A stretch of 64,000 bases of DNA from Solwaraspora sp. WMMD792 (GCF_029626105.1 NZ_JARUBH010000009.1:4278001-4342000), one strand, 5' to 3'; shown: positions 52,500-62,606, counted from the first letter of the stretch. Program-made: numbers and translations. Notes: generated by a model not told the origin, from the letters alone.

Positions 52500-53525
52500 A
52501 TGGCGAAGACGGCAGACGGCAGCTACGTCAACCCCGGCGGTGAGTTCACCCGCGACCAGCGGTACATCGCGACCCGGATCACCGCCGACGGTCGCGACGG
52601 TTACCCGGTGGAGCCGGATCGATACCGACTGGTGGTCAGCCGGGCGTGCCCGTGGGCAAACCGGGCAATCATCGTCCGCCGGCTGCTCGGTCTGGAGCAG
52701 GCTCTGTCGATGGGCGTGGCCGGGCCCACCCACGACAAGCGCAGCTGGACCTTTGACCTCGACCCGGACGGACGCGATCCGGTACTCGGTGTCGAACGGC
52801 TACAGGACGCCTACTTCGCCCGGTTCCCCGGCTACGAGCGCGGCATCACCGTGCCGGCGTTCATCGACGTGCCGACCGGGCAGGTGGTGACCAACGACTA
52901 CGCCCAGATGACCCTCGACCTGTCCACCGAGTGGACCGCGTACCACCGCAGCGGCGCGCCGCAGCTCTACCCGGAGCCGCTGCGCGCCGAGATCGACGAG
53001 GTCAACTCAGTGGTCTTCGCCGACGTGAACAACGGGGTCTACCGCTGCGGGTTCGCCGGCAGCCAGCAGGCCTACGAAGCGGCGTACCGACGGTTGTTCG
53101 ACCGGCTCGACTGGCTCTCCACGCGACTGGAGAACCAGCGCTACCTGGTCGGCGACACCATCACCGAAGCCGACGTACGGCTGTTCACCACGCTGGTGCG
53201 CTTCGACCCCGTCTACCACGGACACTTCAAGTGCAACCGGCAGAAGCTGACCGAGATGCCGGTGCTCTGGGCGTACGCCCGGGATCTGTTCCAGACGCCG
53301 GGGTTCGGGGACACCATCGACTTCGATCACATCAAACGGCACTACTACGAGGTCCACCGGGACATCAACCCGACCGGGGTGGTACCGGCCGGCCCGGACC
53401 TGACCAACTGGCTGACCCCGCACGGACGCGACAGGCTCGGCGGGCGCCCGTTCGGCACCGGCAGCCCGCCGGGGCCGCCACCGGCAGCCGAGCGCGTGCC
53501 AGCCGACCACACCCCGCTGGCCTGA
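52500..53525 (+). CDS. Glutathionyl-hydroquinone-reductase-like (Xi-class GST) protein
   Basis: A 341-residue protein of the ECM4/YqjG family. The catalytic Cys50 is in SRACPWANR, and the GST C-terminal helical domain follows (QRYLVGDTITEADVRLFTTLVRFDPVYHGHFKCN). These enzymes reduce glutathionyl- or mycothiol-type conjugates of hydroquinones; actinomycetes would use mycothiol or another thiol. The last ~30 residues are a Pro-rich tail. It is probably housekeeping and not part of the cluster. Confidence 0.9.
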   Translation: MAKTADGSYVNPGGEFTRDQRYIATRITADGRDGYPVEPDRYRLVVSRACPWANRAIIVRRLLGLEQALSMGVAGPTHDKRSWTFDLDPDGRDPVLGVERLQDAYFARFPGYERGITVPAFIDVPTGQVVTNDYAQMTLDLSTEWTAYHRSGAPQLYPEPLRAEIDEVNSVVFADVNNGVYRCGFAGSQQAYEAAYRRLFDRLDWLSTRLENQRYLVGDTITEADVRLFTTLVRFDPVYHGHFKCNRQKLTEMPVLWAYARDLFQTPGFGDTIDFDHIKRHYYEVHRDINPTGVVPAGPDLTNWLTPHGRDRLGGRPFGTGSPPGPPPAAERVPADHTPLA

Positions 53526-53552
53526 GCCCGACGTCCGTCGACCCTGGCCCCT

Positions 53553-53591
53553 CCGTCGGCTGGCCGTGACCTGGTCACGGCCAGCCGACGG
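53553..53591. terminator. Very strong hairpin between convergent genes
   Basis: Perfect 19-bp arms (53553-53571 and 53573-53591) around a single central base, so the real loop takes a few stem bases. It ends the GST-like transcript and the opposing M20 operon. Confidence 0.85.
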
Positions 53592-53597
53592 ACCAGG

Positions 53598-53822
53598 TCA
53601 CGACCGACTTGAGACGCCGGCCGTGGCCGGCTCCTCGACCCGCAGGCCGTGGGCACGCACCTCGTCGGCCACCCGGGCCAACGCGGAATCAATGGCACAG
53701 AGGGCGACCGAGACCTCGCCGAGCTGGGCGCGCAGCGACTCCTCGGACCAGGCGGAGACGCTGACGCCCCGCAGAGCACTGACCGCGGCGTCGAGCCGCG
53801 CAATCACCTCGTTCGTACTCAT
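53598..53822 (-). CDS. Small hypothetical protein, helical
   Basis: A 74-residue protein starting at ATG 53822, 10 bases after the M20 peptidase stop and so probably in its operon. The sequence MSTNEVIARLDAAVSALRG...LGEVSVALCAIDSALARVADEV is helical and resembles the first helices of DUF222/HNH-type proteins, but nothing after them is present. It may be a small independent protein or a remnant. No function can be given. Confidence 0.6.
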   Translation of the reverse strand: MSTNEVIARLDAAVSALRGVSVSAWSEESLRAQLGEVSVALCAIDSALARVADEVRAHGLRVEEPATAGVSSRS

Positions 53823-53832
53823 GTTCGAAAGA

Positions 53833-55218
53833 CTAGCGTACCGGACCAAGCCCGCGCAGCTGAATCGCCGGATCCGCAACCGCCGCGAGTAGGAACGCCT
53901 CGGCCAGGCAGACCCGGGCGAACTCGCCCAGGTGCAGGCTCTCGTTCGGCCCGTGCGCGGCGGTGTACGGGTCCTCCACCCCGGTCACCAGGATCGCCGC
54001 GTCCGGAAACATCTCCTGGAACGTGGCGATGAACGGAATCGAACCGCCGACGCCGACGTCCACCGGCGCCACGCCGTCCCACGCCGCCGCGAACGCCGCG
54101 CGGGCCGCATCGAAGTACGGACCGGTCGCGTCGATCACACAGGCGTCGCCGTCACTTTCCAGGCTCACCTCGACCCGCGCCCCCCACGGGGCCTTTGCCC
54201 GCAGATGTGCGGTCAACGCCGCATACGCCGCCGACGGATCATCGCCCGGGGCCAACCGCAGACTCAGCTTGGCCCGCGCCGCCGGCACCAGGGCGTTCGG
54301 GGCGCCGTCGGTGGCCGGGGCGTCGATGCCGAGCACGGCCAGCGCCGGCTTGGTCCACAGCCGGTCGGTCAACGCGCCGGTGCCGGTGAACCGCACCCCG
54401 TCGACCATGCCGGCCTCGTCCCGTATCCGCTGCTCCGGCAGGTCCACGGCGGAGCCGGTCCGGCCGACCAGGCCCGGCACCGCCACATCGCCGGCCTCGT
54501 CGTGCAGGGTGGCCAGCAGCCGGCAGAGCGCGGTCAGCGCATCCGGCACCGGACCGCCGAACATGCCGCTGTGCACCGCCTGCTCGAGGGTGCGGACCTC
54601 GACGAAACAGTTGACCAGGCCCCGCAGCGACGTCGTCAACGCCGGTACGCCGATCTCCCAGTTCGCCGAGTCGGCGATCACGATCACATCGGCGGCGAGC
54701 TCGTCGCGATGGGCGTCCAGCAGTCGGGACAGCGACTCGCTGCCGTACTCCTCCTCACCCTCGACGAAGAGCACCACGCCGACCGGCAGCGCGTCGCCGA
54801 ACGCCCGCAGCGCGGCGACGTGCGCCATGACTCCGGCCTTGTCGTCGGCGGCGCCCCGCCCGTACAGCCGGCCGTCCCGCTCCACCGGCTCGAACGGGTC
54901 ACTGGACCACAGCGCCGGATCGCCGACCGGCTGCACGTCGTGGTGGGCATACAGCAGCACCGTCGGGGCGCCGGGCGGTGCCGGCCGGCGGCCAAGCACC
55001 GCCGGCTGCCCGCCGGCCCGGACCACCTGCACGTCCAGTCCGCAGCCCCGGGCCAGCTCGGCGACCGCCGCGGCGGACCGCTCCACCTGGCTGTGGTCGA
55101 ACCCGTCGAAGGCGATACCGGGGATGCGGATCAGCCGCTCCAGGTCGGCGCGGACCCCGGGCAACTCCCGGGCGATGGCGGACCGCAGGTCGGCGGCGGT
55201 GGGAATGGCAGTCGTCAT
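53833..55218 (-). CDS. M20-family metallodipeptidase
   Basis: A 461-residue M20/M25/M40 peptidase. Metal ligands are visible in YAHHDVQP, GRGAADDKAG (bridging Asp), EGEEEYGS (catalytic Glu-Glu) and the C-terminal EDPYTAAHGPNE. The dimerisation lid lies between residues ~200 and 330. It is a cytoplasmic peptidase with no signal peptide and a housekeeping role in peptide turnover. The length is normal for the family. Confidence 0.92.
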   Translation of the reverse strand: MTTAIPTAADLRSAIARELPGVRADLERLIRIPGIAFDGFDHSQVERSAAAVAELARGCGLDVQVVRAGGQPAVLGRRPAPPGAPTVLLYAHHDVQPVGDPALWSSDPFEPVERDGRLYGRGAADDKAGVMAHVAALRAFGDALPVGVVLFVEGEEEYGSESLSRLLDAHRDELAADVIVIADSANWEIGVPALTTSLRGLVNCFVEVRTLEQAVHSGMFGGPVPDALTALCRLLATLHDEAGDVAVPGLVGRTGSAVDLPEQRIRDEAGMVDGVRFTGTGALTDRLWTKPALAVLGIDAPATDGAPNALVPAARAKLSLRLAPGDDPSAAYAALTAHLRAKAPWGARVEVSLESDGDACVIDATGPYFDAARAAFAAAWDGVAPVDVGVGGSIPFIATFQEMFPDAAILVTGVEDPYTAAHGPNESLHLGEFARVCLAEAFLLAAVADPAIQLRGLGPVR

Positions 55219-55330
55219 CCGACGATGGTAGGGGCCGGCCGGCGCGGGGTCACCGCCGTCCGGTGCTCATCCGACGACACGCCGGGGGCCTCGCCTCGCG
55301 CCGCCGCAAGCGGACGGGCACACTGGCGCG

Positions 55331-56806
55331 ATGGACGGCACCGACAACCCCGAATCGTGCGACTGCCCCGGCTGCCGTGAGGAGACCGGCGACGTCATCG
55401 GCACCCTGCTGAGCGGCGCAGCCGCCCTGGTCGACGACGACGATCCGATCGCCGCCGAACTCACCGGGGCGATGTTCGTCGCGATGGTCGGCGACGAACC
55501 CGACCCCGACGGCGTCCGCCCGCTCCGCGACGGGCTCATCCCGCAGCTCGCCGACCGAGGCGGCCCTGAGGCGGTGGCGCTGCTGACCGCGATCGCCGCC
55601 GTGTCCCCACCGCCCGCCGCCGAGGTGGCCAGAACTGCGGTGACGGCCCTCGTCGGGACCGGCGTACCGATGCCGAAGTGGGCCGACGAGGTCGCCGCCG
55701 AGGTGACGGTGGACGACTGCTGGCGGATCGACAGCCCCGACGGGACCGACTCGGTCTTCACCGTCGCCTTCCGACGGGCCGGCCGTACGCACGCCATGAT
55801 GGTGATCGTCGACCACGCCGACTGCTCAGCCGCTCAGGACATCCTGCTGTTGGACGGTGACCAGCTGCCGGCGGCCCTGGACGAACTGACCCGGGATCCG
55901 GGCACCACCCGAACCCGGCTCGACCCGGGCGACCTGCGGTGGCACGTCGAGCAGGCGTTGGACGCCCGCAGCGTGCACGACGAGGCCGACGCCGAACTCG
56001 ACGACGAACCGGAATCCGACGACGACGAGGGGCCGCCGTACCCGGTGCTGGCCACCCTGCTGGACGCCCGGCTGGCCACCATGCCGGAGTCGGACCGGCC
56101 GCCGGCGCCGCACCACGAAGCCGGTCCCGACCTGGCGGACCTGCTCCCCGGCCTGCCCGACGGCGGCGAGTTCCCCGCGCAGCACCGTCCCGGGTCGGTC
56201 CGGCCGGCACCGACGCGCAAGCTGCCGGCCAAACGGAAGAAGTCACAGGGACCGGCACCGGTCTACCGGGTCGACGTGGTGCTGGCTGACAGCGAGCCGC
56301 CGGTCCGGCGGCAGCTGGAGGTCGTGGGCGACACTCCGCTGGAGGACCTGCACCACGTGATCCAGTCGGCGTTCGATTGGGACGACAGCCACCTGCACCT
56401 GTTCGAGACGCCGTACGGCGATTTCGCACCGCCCGGCGACCGGACCGGGCACCAGTCGGAGCGCAAGGTCACCCTGGAGCAGGTCGCCCCGGCCGTCGGC
56501 GACACGATCACCTACCGGTACGACTTCGGCGACGACTGGACCCACGAGATCACCGTCGTGGCGGTTACCGACCGCGACCCGACAGCGATCTACCCCCGGT
56601 GTACGGGAGGCGAGCGGGCCGCCCCACCGGAGGACTGCGGCGGCGTCTGGGGCTACGCCCATCTGCTCGACGTGCTGGCCGACCCGTCCCATCCGGAGTA
56701 CGCGGACCGACGCGACTGGCTCGGCCTCGACGACGGGCAGGCACCGCTGGACCCGGGGCGGTTCGATCCCGACGTGATCGAGCGGCGGCTGGCCGCGCTG
56801 CGCTGA
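55331..56806 (+). CDS. pRiA4b ORF-3-like protein with long N-terminal extension
   Basis: A 491-residue protein whose C-terminal third (residues ~315-490: YRVDVVLADSEPPVRRQLEV; HHVIQSAFDWDDSHLHLFE; YRYDFGDDWTHEI; CTGGERAAPPEDCGGVWGY) is the plasmid pRiA4b ORF-3 domain. The first ~230 residues hold a CDCPGC motif and an acidic globular part, followed by an acidic linker. The domain is common on plasmids and near IS1096-type elements, but there is no transposase here. Function unknown. Confidence 0.88.
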   Translation: MDGTDNPESCDCPGCREETGDVIGTLLSGAAALVDDDDPIAAELTGAMFVAMVGDEPDPDGVRPLRDGLIPQLADRGGPEAVALLTAIAAVSPPPAAEVARTAVTALVGTGVPMPKWADEVAAEVTVDDCWRIDSPDGTDSVFTVAFRRAGRTHAMMVIVDHADCSAAQDILLLDGDQLPAALDELTRDPGTTRTRLDPGDLRWHVEQALDARSVHDEADAELDDEPESDDDEGPPYPVLATLLDARLATMPESDRPPAPHHEAGPDLADLLPGLPDGGEFPAQHRPGSVRPAPTRKLPAKRKKSQGPAPVYRVDVVLADSEPPVRRQLEVVGDTPLEDLHHVIQSAFDWDDSHLHLFETPYGDFAPPGDRTGHQSERKVTLEQVAPAVGDTITYRYDFGDDWTHEITVVAVTDRDPTAIYPRCTGGERAAPPEDCGGVWGYAHLLDVLADPSHPEYADRRDWLGLDDGQAPLDPGRFDPDVIERRLAALR

Positions 56807-56823
56807 CCGGCGGCAGGTCGGCC

Positions 56824-56886
56824 CCGCCGGCCACCAGGCCGGCCTGAAGTCAGCTCCGCCGGCCACCAGGCCGGCCGGCGGAGCTG
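56824..56886. terminator. Palindromic direct repeats and hairpin between convergent genes
   Basis: A 21-bp GC-rich unit occurs at 56824-56844 and 56856-56876. A perfect 14-bp stem (56851-56864 with 56873-56886) overlaps the last codons of the M48 gene. It is probably a shared terminator for the pRiA4b-like and M48 genes. Confidence 0.6.
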
Positions 56887-57971
56887 GCCGCGCCCATCCA
56901 GGACCGGGCGCGGCCGGCGGCCCCGCTGGCCCACTCGCCGACGTCGGCCGCGCCGGAACCCAGCCGACGCAGCAGGCCGACCAACGGATCCTGGCTGCGG
57001 CCGAACTCCTCGCGGTACGCCTGCGCGGCCGCCTTGATCTCCTCGGTCACCGAAGCGGCCGGATCGTCGGCACGGCGCGGGTAGTCACCGGCCAGCACCT
57101 GCGCGTACCCGCCGGAGTCGATCCACTGCCGTAGCGCCGCGGCCCGCGCGACCGGCACCGGGTGGGTGCTCCACGCGGTCATCCGGAACTTGTGCAGGCT
57201 GTCCCGCAGGTCACCGCCGCCGTCGTACTCGGCAGCCTGCTCCAGGAACGCGGCGGTGTCGATCTGGCTGAGGTCGCCGCCGCCGGCCAGCTTCATCAGC
57301 AGCCGCTGCGCCGCCGCCGGGTCCTGACCAGCGAGCAGCCCGGCACGGTCGCCGGACAGCTCCGCCTTGCGCCACCACTCCAGCATCGCTGCGATGATCG
57401 CCCGCAGCGCGATCGCGCCGACCGGCAGCCAGCTCAGGTTCGCCGCCCAGCGGGTCAGGATGGCGAGAATTGTCTGGTAGACGGCGTGACCACTGCGGAC
57501 GTGCCCCAGCTCGTGGCCGAGCAGCGTCCGCAGCTCGGCGTCGTCGAGCTGCTGTACGCAGGCGGTATTGACCACGATGAACGGTTTGTCCAGGCCGATG
57601 GCCTGGGCACCGAGCACCGGGGACTGGGTCACGAACAGCTCCGGCAGCTCCGGAACGTCCAGCGCGGTCGCCGCCTCGGCGAGCAACCGGTGCACCCGGG
57701 GGTACTGGCGGTGGTCGACCCGGATCGCCGACGCCAGGTAGCTGAGCCGGAAGGCCCGCTCGTTCCACATCCCGAAGAACGTCCGGACCACGTCGTCGAA
57801 GCCACGCAGTTCACGCAGCGCGGTCAACGCGCCCCGGTCGGCCGGGTGCTCCCAGGCGCGGGAGCTGATCCCGGTCAACGTGATCCGCCGCCGGTCCGGC
57901 GGGGTGGTGGCGTCCGGCGTACCGCCGCTGGCCGCAGCCGTGGGCGTGGTGCCGTCGTCGTCTGCGGTCAT
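56850..57971 (-). CDS. M48-family zinc metallopeptidase
   Basis: A 373-residue peptidase with the zinc motif HELGHVRSGH near residue 155 and the downstream AELSGDRAG glutamate. Two hydrophobic segments follow the motif (residues ~165-205). ATG 57971 is preceded by GGGGAG at nine bases. An N-terminal disordered Thr/Ala/Asp tail replaces the signal peptide. These HtpX-like enzymes act in membrane protein quality control. Confidence 0.9.
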   Translation of the reverse strand: MTADDDGTTPTAAASGGTPDATTPPDRRRITLTGISSRAWEHPADRGALTALRELRGFDDVVRTFFGMWNERAFRLSYLASAIRVDHRQYPRVHRLLAEAATALDVPELPELFVTQSPVLGAQAIGLDKPFIVVNTACVQQLDDAELRTLLGHELGHVRSGHAVYQTILAILTRWAANLSWLPVGAIALRAIIAAMLEWWRKAELSGDRAGLLAGQDPAAAQRLLMKLAGGGDLSQIDTAAFLEQAAEYDGGGDLRDSLHKFRMTAWSTHPVPVARAAALRQWIDSGGYAQVLAGDYPRRADDPAASVTEEIKAAAQAYREEFGRSQDPLVGLLRRLGSGAADVGEWASGAAGRARSWMGAASSAGRPGGRRS

Positions 57972-58002
57972 GGCGGACGCTCCCCGGGATCGGCTGACTG
58001 GC

Positions 58003-58740
58003 CTACCCGGCCGATGGTGCCCCACCGGCGCCACCGGCGTCTACGTCCGGCCAGTCCCGGATCCACCCGTACGCCAGCTGGCCGGACGGGAGCTGACCGG
58101 ACGGGAGCTCAGCAGCGCCGTCGACGAGCAGGTCGACCGCACCGGGCGTACCGTCGGCGGAGAAGAACCGCTCCTCGGCCCGCCGCCAGCGGTCGAGCGT
58201 CGGCTGTATCGCGGCCCCGTCGCGGGTGAGTGACCGGGCCAGGCGCACCGGTTCGGGTGCGGTGACGTAGACCGACAGCGTCGCGGCCGGCCGGACCGCC
58301 GCGCGGGCCGCGCTCACCCCTTCGATCACGAGTACGGCGGGCGGTTCGATCACGGTCCAGCCGGCGCCGAACCGTCCGGCGGCCCAGTCGTATCGTCGGT
58401 AGCGGGCCGGCCGGCCGGTCCGCAGCGGGTCAAGCACGCGGGTGCTGAGCCGGGGCCAGAAGGTGAACTGGTCACGCCAGCCGTCCAGCAGGTCGTCGGT
58501 GTGTACGACGGCGACGGCCGGTCCGGCGACGGTGCTGGCCGGATTCGCAGCCGGGGGCATGGCCGGGTTCGGGCCCCTCGCCGCGACCGTCGCACAGGCA
58601 GTGGCCAGGCGGTCGGTGAAGGTGGACTTGCCGGCGCCGCTCGGGCCGTCGATGGCGACGAGCCGGACCCGGCCGAGGCGGGCCGGGGCGGCGTACACCC
58701 GCCGGGCCAGACTTTCGAAGGTCGAGATCCCCCGCGTCAC
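58003..58740 (-). CDS. P-loop kinase of the uridine-kinase-like family
   Basis: A 245-residue protein with Walker [10 protein letters not shown] near residue 32, a DD motif after strand 2 (HTDDLLDGW) and VIEGVSAAR. It resembles small uridine-kinase-like ATPases of actinobacteria; the substrate is not known. GTG 58740 overlaps the cobQ stop (GTGA), so the two are translationally coupled. The end carries a duplicated LPSGQ peptide. Confidence 0.8.
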   Translation of the reverse strand: MTRGISTFESLARRVYAAPARLGRVRLVAIDGPSGAGKSTFTDRLATACATVAARGPNPAMPPAANPASTVAGPAVAVVHTDDLLDGWRDQFTFWPRLSTRVLDPLRTGRPARYRRYDWAAGRFGAGWTVIEPPAVLVIEGVSAARAAVRPAATLSVYVTAPEPVRLARSLTRDGAAIQPTLDRWRRAEERFFSADGTPGAVDLLVDGAAELPSGQLPSGQLAYGWIRDWPDVDAGGAGGAPSAG

Positions 58741-60356
58741 CGGGGTGCTCCGGGTAACCGGGGAGCTCCGGGTGGGATGAACGGTAGTCCGGCCGGCGGC
58801 CCGGACTCGATCAGCCGCCACAGCGCGGCGGTGTCCAGGTGCTCTTCCACCAGGTCGCCGAGCAGATCAAGTCCGCGTTGGCGCAGCGCCGTGAAGCTGG
58901 TGTCCGGCGCGACGGTGAAGCCGTGCCGGCCGGCCTGACGGGCCACGTCGGTGAGGTAGCGGCGACGGAACTCGTCGGACTCGAAGGCACCGTGCCAGTG
59001 GGTGCCGCACACCGGACCGAGCCGTACGCCCTCGGTGCCGCCCGTCGCGCCAGGGCCGGTGCCGGTGCCCACCTCGGTGCTGGTGCTGGTGCCGGTGAAC
59101 AGCGGCGAGGTCGACCCGTCGGACCGGGAGACGTACCCGTGGTGGATCTCGTAGCCGCGCACCGGCACGTCGTAGGCCCGCCCCGCGCTGCGGGTGACGG
59201 TCTTACGCTCGGCGAAGGTGATCTCGACGGGCAGCAGGCCGAGCCCCGGTACGCTGCCCCGGCGGCTCTCCACCTCATCGTGGATCACCCGGCCGAGCAT
59301 CTGGAAACCGCCGCAGATGCCGAGCAGCGGGCGGCCGGCGTCGGCGTGCGCGGTCACCGCCGCGGCCAGCCCGGTCCCCCGCAACCAGGCCAGATCGTCC
59401 ACGGTCGATCTGGTGCCGGGCAGGACGACAAGGTCGGCGGCGGCGACCTCGGTCGGGTCGACGGTGAGCCGGACCTGCACGCCCGGCTCGGCGGCGAGCG
59501 CTTCGAGATCGGTGGCGTTGGACATCCGGGGTAGTCGCACCGCTGCGACCCGCAGGATGTCGCGGCCGCGCGGCGCCGTGGGTCGTCCGATCGTCTGGCC
59601 GTACGCCAGCGAGTCCTCGCCGTCCAGCCAGAGATCGGGCTGCCAGGGCAACACCCCGTAGGTGGGTCGGCCGGTCACCTGGTGCAGCATGTCGACCCCG
59701 GGCCGCAGCAACTCCTGATCACCACGGAATTTGTTGATCACGAACCCGGCGATGTGCTCCTGGTCCTCGGCGCTGAGCAGGGCTACGGTGCCGAACATGG
59801 CGGCGAAGACGCCACCCCGGTCGATGTCACCGACGACGATCGCCGGCAGCCCGGCATGCCGGGCCAGCCCGAGGTTGACGAAGTCGCCAGCCCGCAGGTT
59901 GATCTCGGTTGGGCTGCCGGCTCCTTCACAGATCACCACGTCGTACTCGCCACGCAGCTCGGCGAGGGTGGTGTGCACGGTGTCGGCGAGGCGGGAGCGC
60001 ATCGCGCGGTAGTTGGTCGCGGTGACGGTGTCGACCGCCTCCCCCAGCAGCACGACCTGGCTGGACCGGTCACTGCCCGGTTTGAGCAGGACCGGATTGA
60101 ACCGTACCTGCGGCTCCAGTCCGCAAGCGGCTGCCTGCACCGCCTGCGCCCGTCCGATCTCGCCGCCCCGACCGTCCGACCCGACGACCACCGCCGAGTT
60201 GTTGGACATGTTCTGTGCCTTGAACGGCGCGACCCGCACCCCACGCCGGTTCAGCCATCGACAGATCCCGGCGGTGAGCAGGCTCTTGCCCGCGTCGGAG
60301 GTGGTCCCGGCGACCAGTAGGCCACCACCACCGGCGGGGCCAGCACTCCCCGGCAC
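58737..60356 (-). CDS. cobQ: Cobyric acid synthase
   Basis: A 539-residue glutamine-dependent amidotransferase of cobalamin synthesis that amidates cobyrinic acid a,c-diamide. The ATP-binding part has [14 protein letters not shown] (residues ~17-30) and KAQNMSNNS. The glutaminase part has [12 protein letters not shown] with the catalytic Cys and the C-terminal GTHWHGAFE His. A Gly/Thr/Ser-rich repeat ([13 protein letters not shown]) is inserted before GTHWHG. The neighbouring cobD supports the pathway. Confidence 0.95.
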   Translation of the reverse strand: MPGSAGPAGGGGLLVAGTTSDAGKSLLTAGICRWLNRRGVRVAPFKAQNMSNNSAVVVGSDGRGGEIGRAQAVQAAACGLEPQVRFNPVLLKPGSDRSSQVVLLGEAVDTVTATNYRAMRSRLADTVHTTLAELRGEYDVVICEGAGSPTEINLRAGDFVNLGLARHAGLPAIVVGDIDRGGVFAAMFGTVALLSAEDQEHIAGFVINKFRGDQELLRPGVDMLHQVTGRPTYGVLPWQPDLWLDGEDSLAYGQTIGRPTAPRGRDILRVAAVRLPRMSNATDLEALAAEPGVQVRLTVDPTEVAAADLVVLPGTRSTVDDLAWLRGTGLAAAVTAHADAGRPLLGICGGFQMLGRVIHDEVESRRGSVPGLGLLPVEITFAERKTVTRSAGRAYDVPVRGYEIHHGYVSRSDGSTSPLFTGTSTSTEVGTGTGPGATGGTEGVRLGPVCGTHWHGAFESDEFRRRYLTDVARQAGRHGFTVAPDTSFTALRQRGLDLLGDLVEEHLDTAALWRLIESGPPAGLPFIPPGAPRLPGAPR

Positions 60357-60386
60357 CCCGGACTCCCTTCCAATCCTGGTCTGCCG

Positions 60387-61415
60387 CTACCGGCGGCGGA
60401 TGGTCCGCACGACGGTTCTGACCATCTGTACGGTCAGCTGTGCGGCGGTCACCTGCACGACGGGCGCCGCGAACACAGACGCGACGGCAGCGGTGTCGCC
60501 GATCCGCCGAGACAGGGTGGCTGCCCGGCGGATCTGCCGAGGCGAGGGACGCGGACCGTCACCAAGATACGGACGCACCTCGGAACGCCCGAAGTAGATG
60601 TTGCGCCCACCGAGCCGGACCCCGAGCGCCCCGGCGAACGCCGCCTCGCACTGACCGGCGTTGGGGCTCGGATGGTCGGCGCGGTCCCGACGCCACACCC
60701 GCCAGGCCCGTGCCCGGTCGCCCTTGACCGCCGGCGACCACCACACGGCGGCCAGCCCGGTGAGCCGCGACGGAACGAAGTTCAGCACGTCGTCGAGTCG
60801 CGCCGCAGCCGTGCCGAACCGTTCGTAGCGCGACGACCGGTGCCCGACCATGGCGTCCAACGTGTTCGCCGCCCGGTAGCCGACCAGGCCGGGCAGACCT
60901 GCGACGGCACCCCAGAACAGCGGCGCGACCACGGCGTCCGAGGTGTTCTCGGCGACTGACTCGACGGTCGCCCGGGCCAGCTCCGGCGCGTCGAGCGCGG
61001 CTGGGTCCCGGCCGCAGAGATGGTTGAGCCGGCGTCGGGCCGCTGGTACGTCTGCCCGGCGCAGCGCCCGCGCCATCACGTCCGCCTCGGTCCGCAGCGT
61101 ACGGCCGCCGAGCACCGCCCAGGTGGTGCCGGCGACGATTGCCGCCCGGGCGATCGGATGCCGCCGGGTCAGCACCGACGCCGCCACGGCGGCGATCACC
61201 GGCCCTCCGACGGCCACGGCCGTGTAGGCGACGCCGGCCCGACGGGTCGGCCGGTACAGCCGACGCTCGGCAGCACCGGCAAACCGGCCGTACCCGGCGA
61301 CCGGATGCCAGCGGCGGGGGTCGCCGAACAGGGTGTCCAGGGCGTAGCCGGCGACCAGACCGCCGGCCGTGGCGGCGGCGGCCGACGCGTTGACCCTGCC
61401 AGCGCTGGTAGCCAC
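60387..61415 (-). CDS. cobD: Adenosylcobinamide-phosphate synthase (CobD/CbiB)
   Basis: A 342-residue membrane protein that attaches the aminopropanol arm to cobyric acid. GYALDTLFGDPRRWHPVAGYGR at the N-terminus, ESVAENTSDAVVAPLFW and YRAANTLDAMVGHR are family signatures. It has four to five membrane helices. It lies 30 bp upstream of cobQ in the same direction. Confidence 0.95.
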   Translation of the reverse strand: MATSAGRVNASAAAATAGGLVAGYALDTLFGDPRRWHPVAGYGRFAGAAERRLYRPTRRAGVAYTAVAVGGPVIAAVAASVLTRRHPIARAAIVAGTTWAVLGGRTLRTEADVMARALRRADVPAARRRLNHLCGRDPAALDAPELARATVESVAENTSDAVVAPLFWGAVAGLPGLVGYRAANTLDAMVGHRSSRYERFGTAAARLDDVLNFVPSRLTGLAAVWWSPAVKGDRARAWRVWRRDRADHPSPNAGQCEAAFAGALGVRLGGRNIYFGRSEVRPYLGDGPRPSPRQIRRAATLSRRIGDTAAVASVFAAPVVQVTAAQLTVQMVRTVVRTIRRR

Positions 61416-61544
61416 TCCGGCAGCCTACGTGGAGCCGGTGACGGGTTACGGGTCGGCTGACGGTCACCGGTCGGTCGACCGTCGGCGCGGTGGTACGGCA
61501 CACGGGCCCGTACCACCGCGCTCGTCGGTCTCGTCCGGCCAGGG

Positions 61545-62399
61545 TCAGACCGGCACCGCCGTCCGGCTCCGCGACCGCCGGGCCCGGCTGGACGAAGCCG
61601 GCTGCTCCTCGGCCGGCAGCGGATCGCCGATCGGGTCGTCGGAATCCCCGTCGCCGCCGGGCGACCGCGACGACGGCGTGTCCATCAGCATGTCCGATGG
61701 CTCGTCGCGGTGACCGGCGTCGCCGTCGGTCGTCGTGATGCCGGCTCCGGGGTCCTCGGTCGAAGCGGCGGCTGTGCCGGCCAGGGCCGAGGCGGCCTCG
61801 GCCGCCTCGGCGGCGAGCACGTCCACGGCGAGGGTGACCGGCCGGCCACCCGGACGGTTCGGTTCCCCTTCGACCGGCGACGGCACCGACGGTTCCAGGA
61901 ACATCGGGTCGTCGTCACCGTCGAACAGTTCGTTGCGGGTCGCCGGCACCTCGTCGGCCGGCACCTCGGCGGTGGCCTCGCCCTGCACCCGCCGCTCCGG
62001 GTCGTCCCCGTCGACCTCGCTGGTCGCCAACGTCGGCCGGTTGCGGGTGAACCGACCCCGTCCTCGGGCCAGGTCATGGCCGACCGCCACGGCCTCCATC
62101 TCGTACTGCAGGCGGTTGTTGCCGTCGCCGTCCACCCAGTCGCGGGTGTAGAGCCGGCCGACCACGACGACCGGGTCGCCGAGCATGACCGAGGAGCAGA
62201 CCCCTTCGGCCAGCTTGCGCCAGCAGTTCACCCGGACCCGCAGGCTGTTGCCGTCGACCCAGCGGTTGCTCTCCCGGTCGAGCCGGCGCGCCGTCGAGGC
62301 CACTTTGAAGTTGGCGACCAGTGTGTTGGTCTGGGTGGTACGCCGCCACTCCGGCGTGGTCAGCACGTTACCGACAACCGTTACGTACGTATCGAACAT
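61545..62399 (-). CDS. ssb: Single-stranded-DNA-binding protein with long non-acidic tail
   Basis: A 284-residue protein with an N-terminal OB fold (residues 1-112: MFDTYVTVVGNVLTTPEW; WVDGNSLRVRVNCWRKLAEG; VVVVGRLYTRDW) and a ~170-residue acidic, disordered tail. The tail ends in basic SSSRARRSRSRTAVPV and not in the acidic DDDIPF-type tip that recruits repair proteins. It is therefore probably a secondary SSB. ATG 62399 follows GGAGATGCG. Confidence 0.9.
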   Translation of the reverse strand: MFDTYVTVVGNVLTTPEWRRTTQTNTLVANFKVASTARRLDRESNRWVDGNSLRVRVNCWRKLAEGVCSSVMLGDPVVVVGRLYTRDWVDGDGNNRLQYEMEAVAVGHDLARGRGRFTRNRPTLATSEVDGDDPERRVQGEATAEVPADEVPATRNELFDGDDDPMFLEPSVPSPVEGEPNRPGGRPVTLAVDVLAAEAAEAASALAGTAAASTEDPGAGITTTDGDAGHRDEPSDMLMDTPSSRSPGGDGDSDDPIGDPLPAEEQPASSSRARRSRSRTAVPV

Positions 62400-62570
62400 C
62401 GCATCTCCGCAGGGGCTCGTCGGATTGATCTGATCGAGTCGACTCGACGCTCAGCATTGATGGACGGCACCCCTGCCGGCCAGCCACGGTCCGGCGGCGC
62501 TGTGGACAGATCCCCGGCTGTGGACAACCGCTCCGATACCGAGTTGATCTGCTAAGGCGCGAAACGGAAC

Positions 62571-62606
62571 CGGCGGGTGGGCCGCTACTCAGCGGCCCAC
62601 CCGCCG
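62571..62606. terminator. Hairpin terminator downstream of the SRPBCC gene
   Basis: Perfect 16-bp arms (62571-62586 and 62591-62606) around ACTC, about 40 nt after the SRPBCC stop on the minus strand. Confidence 0.8.

Noticed and set aside
55331-56806. Insertion sequence around the pRiA4b-like gene
   Set aside because: No transposase and no flanking target duplication; the repeats nearby look like a terminator.
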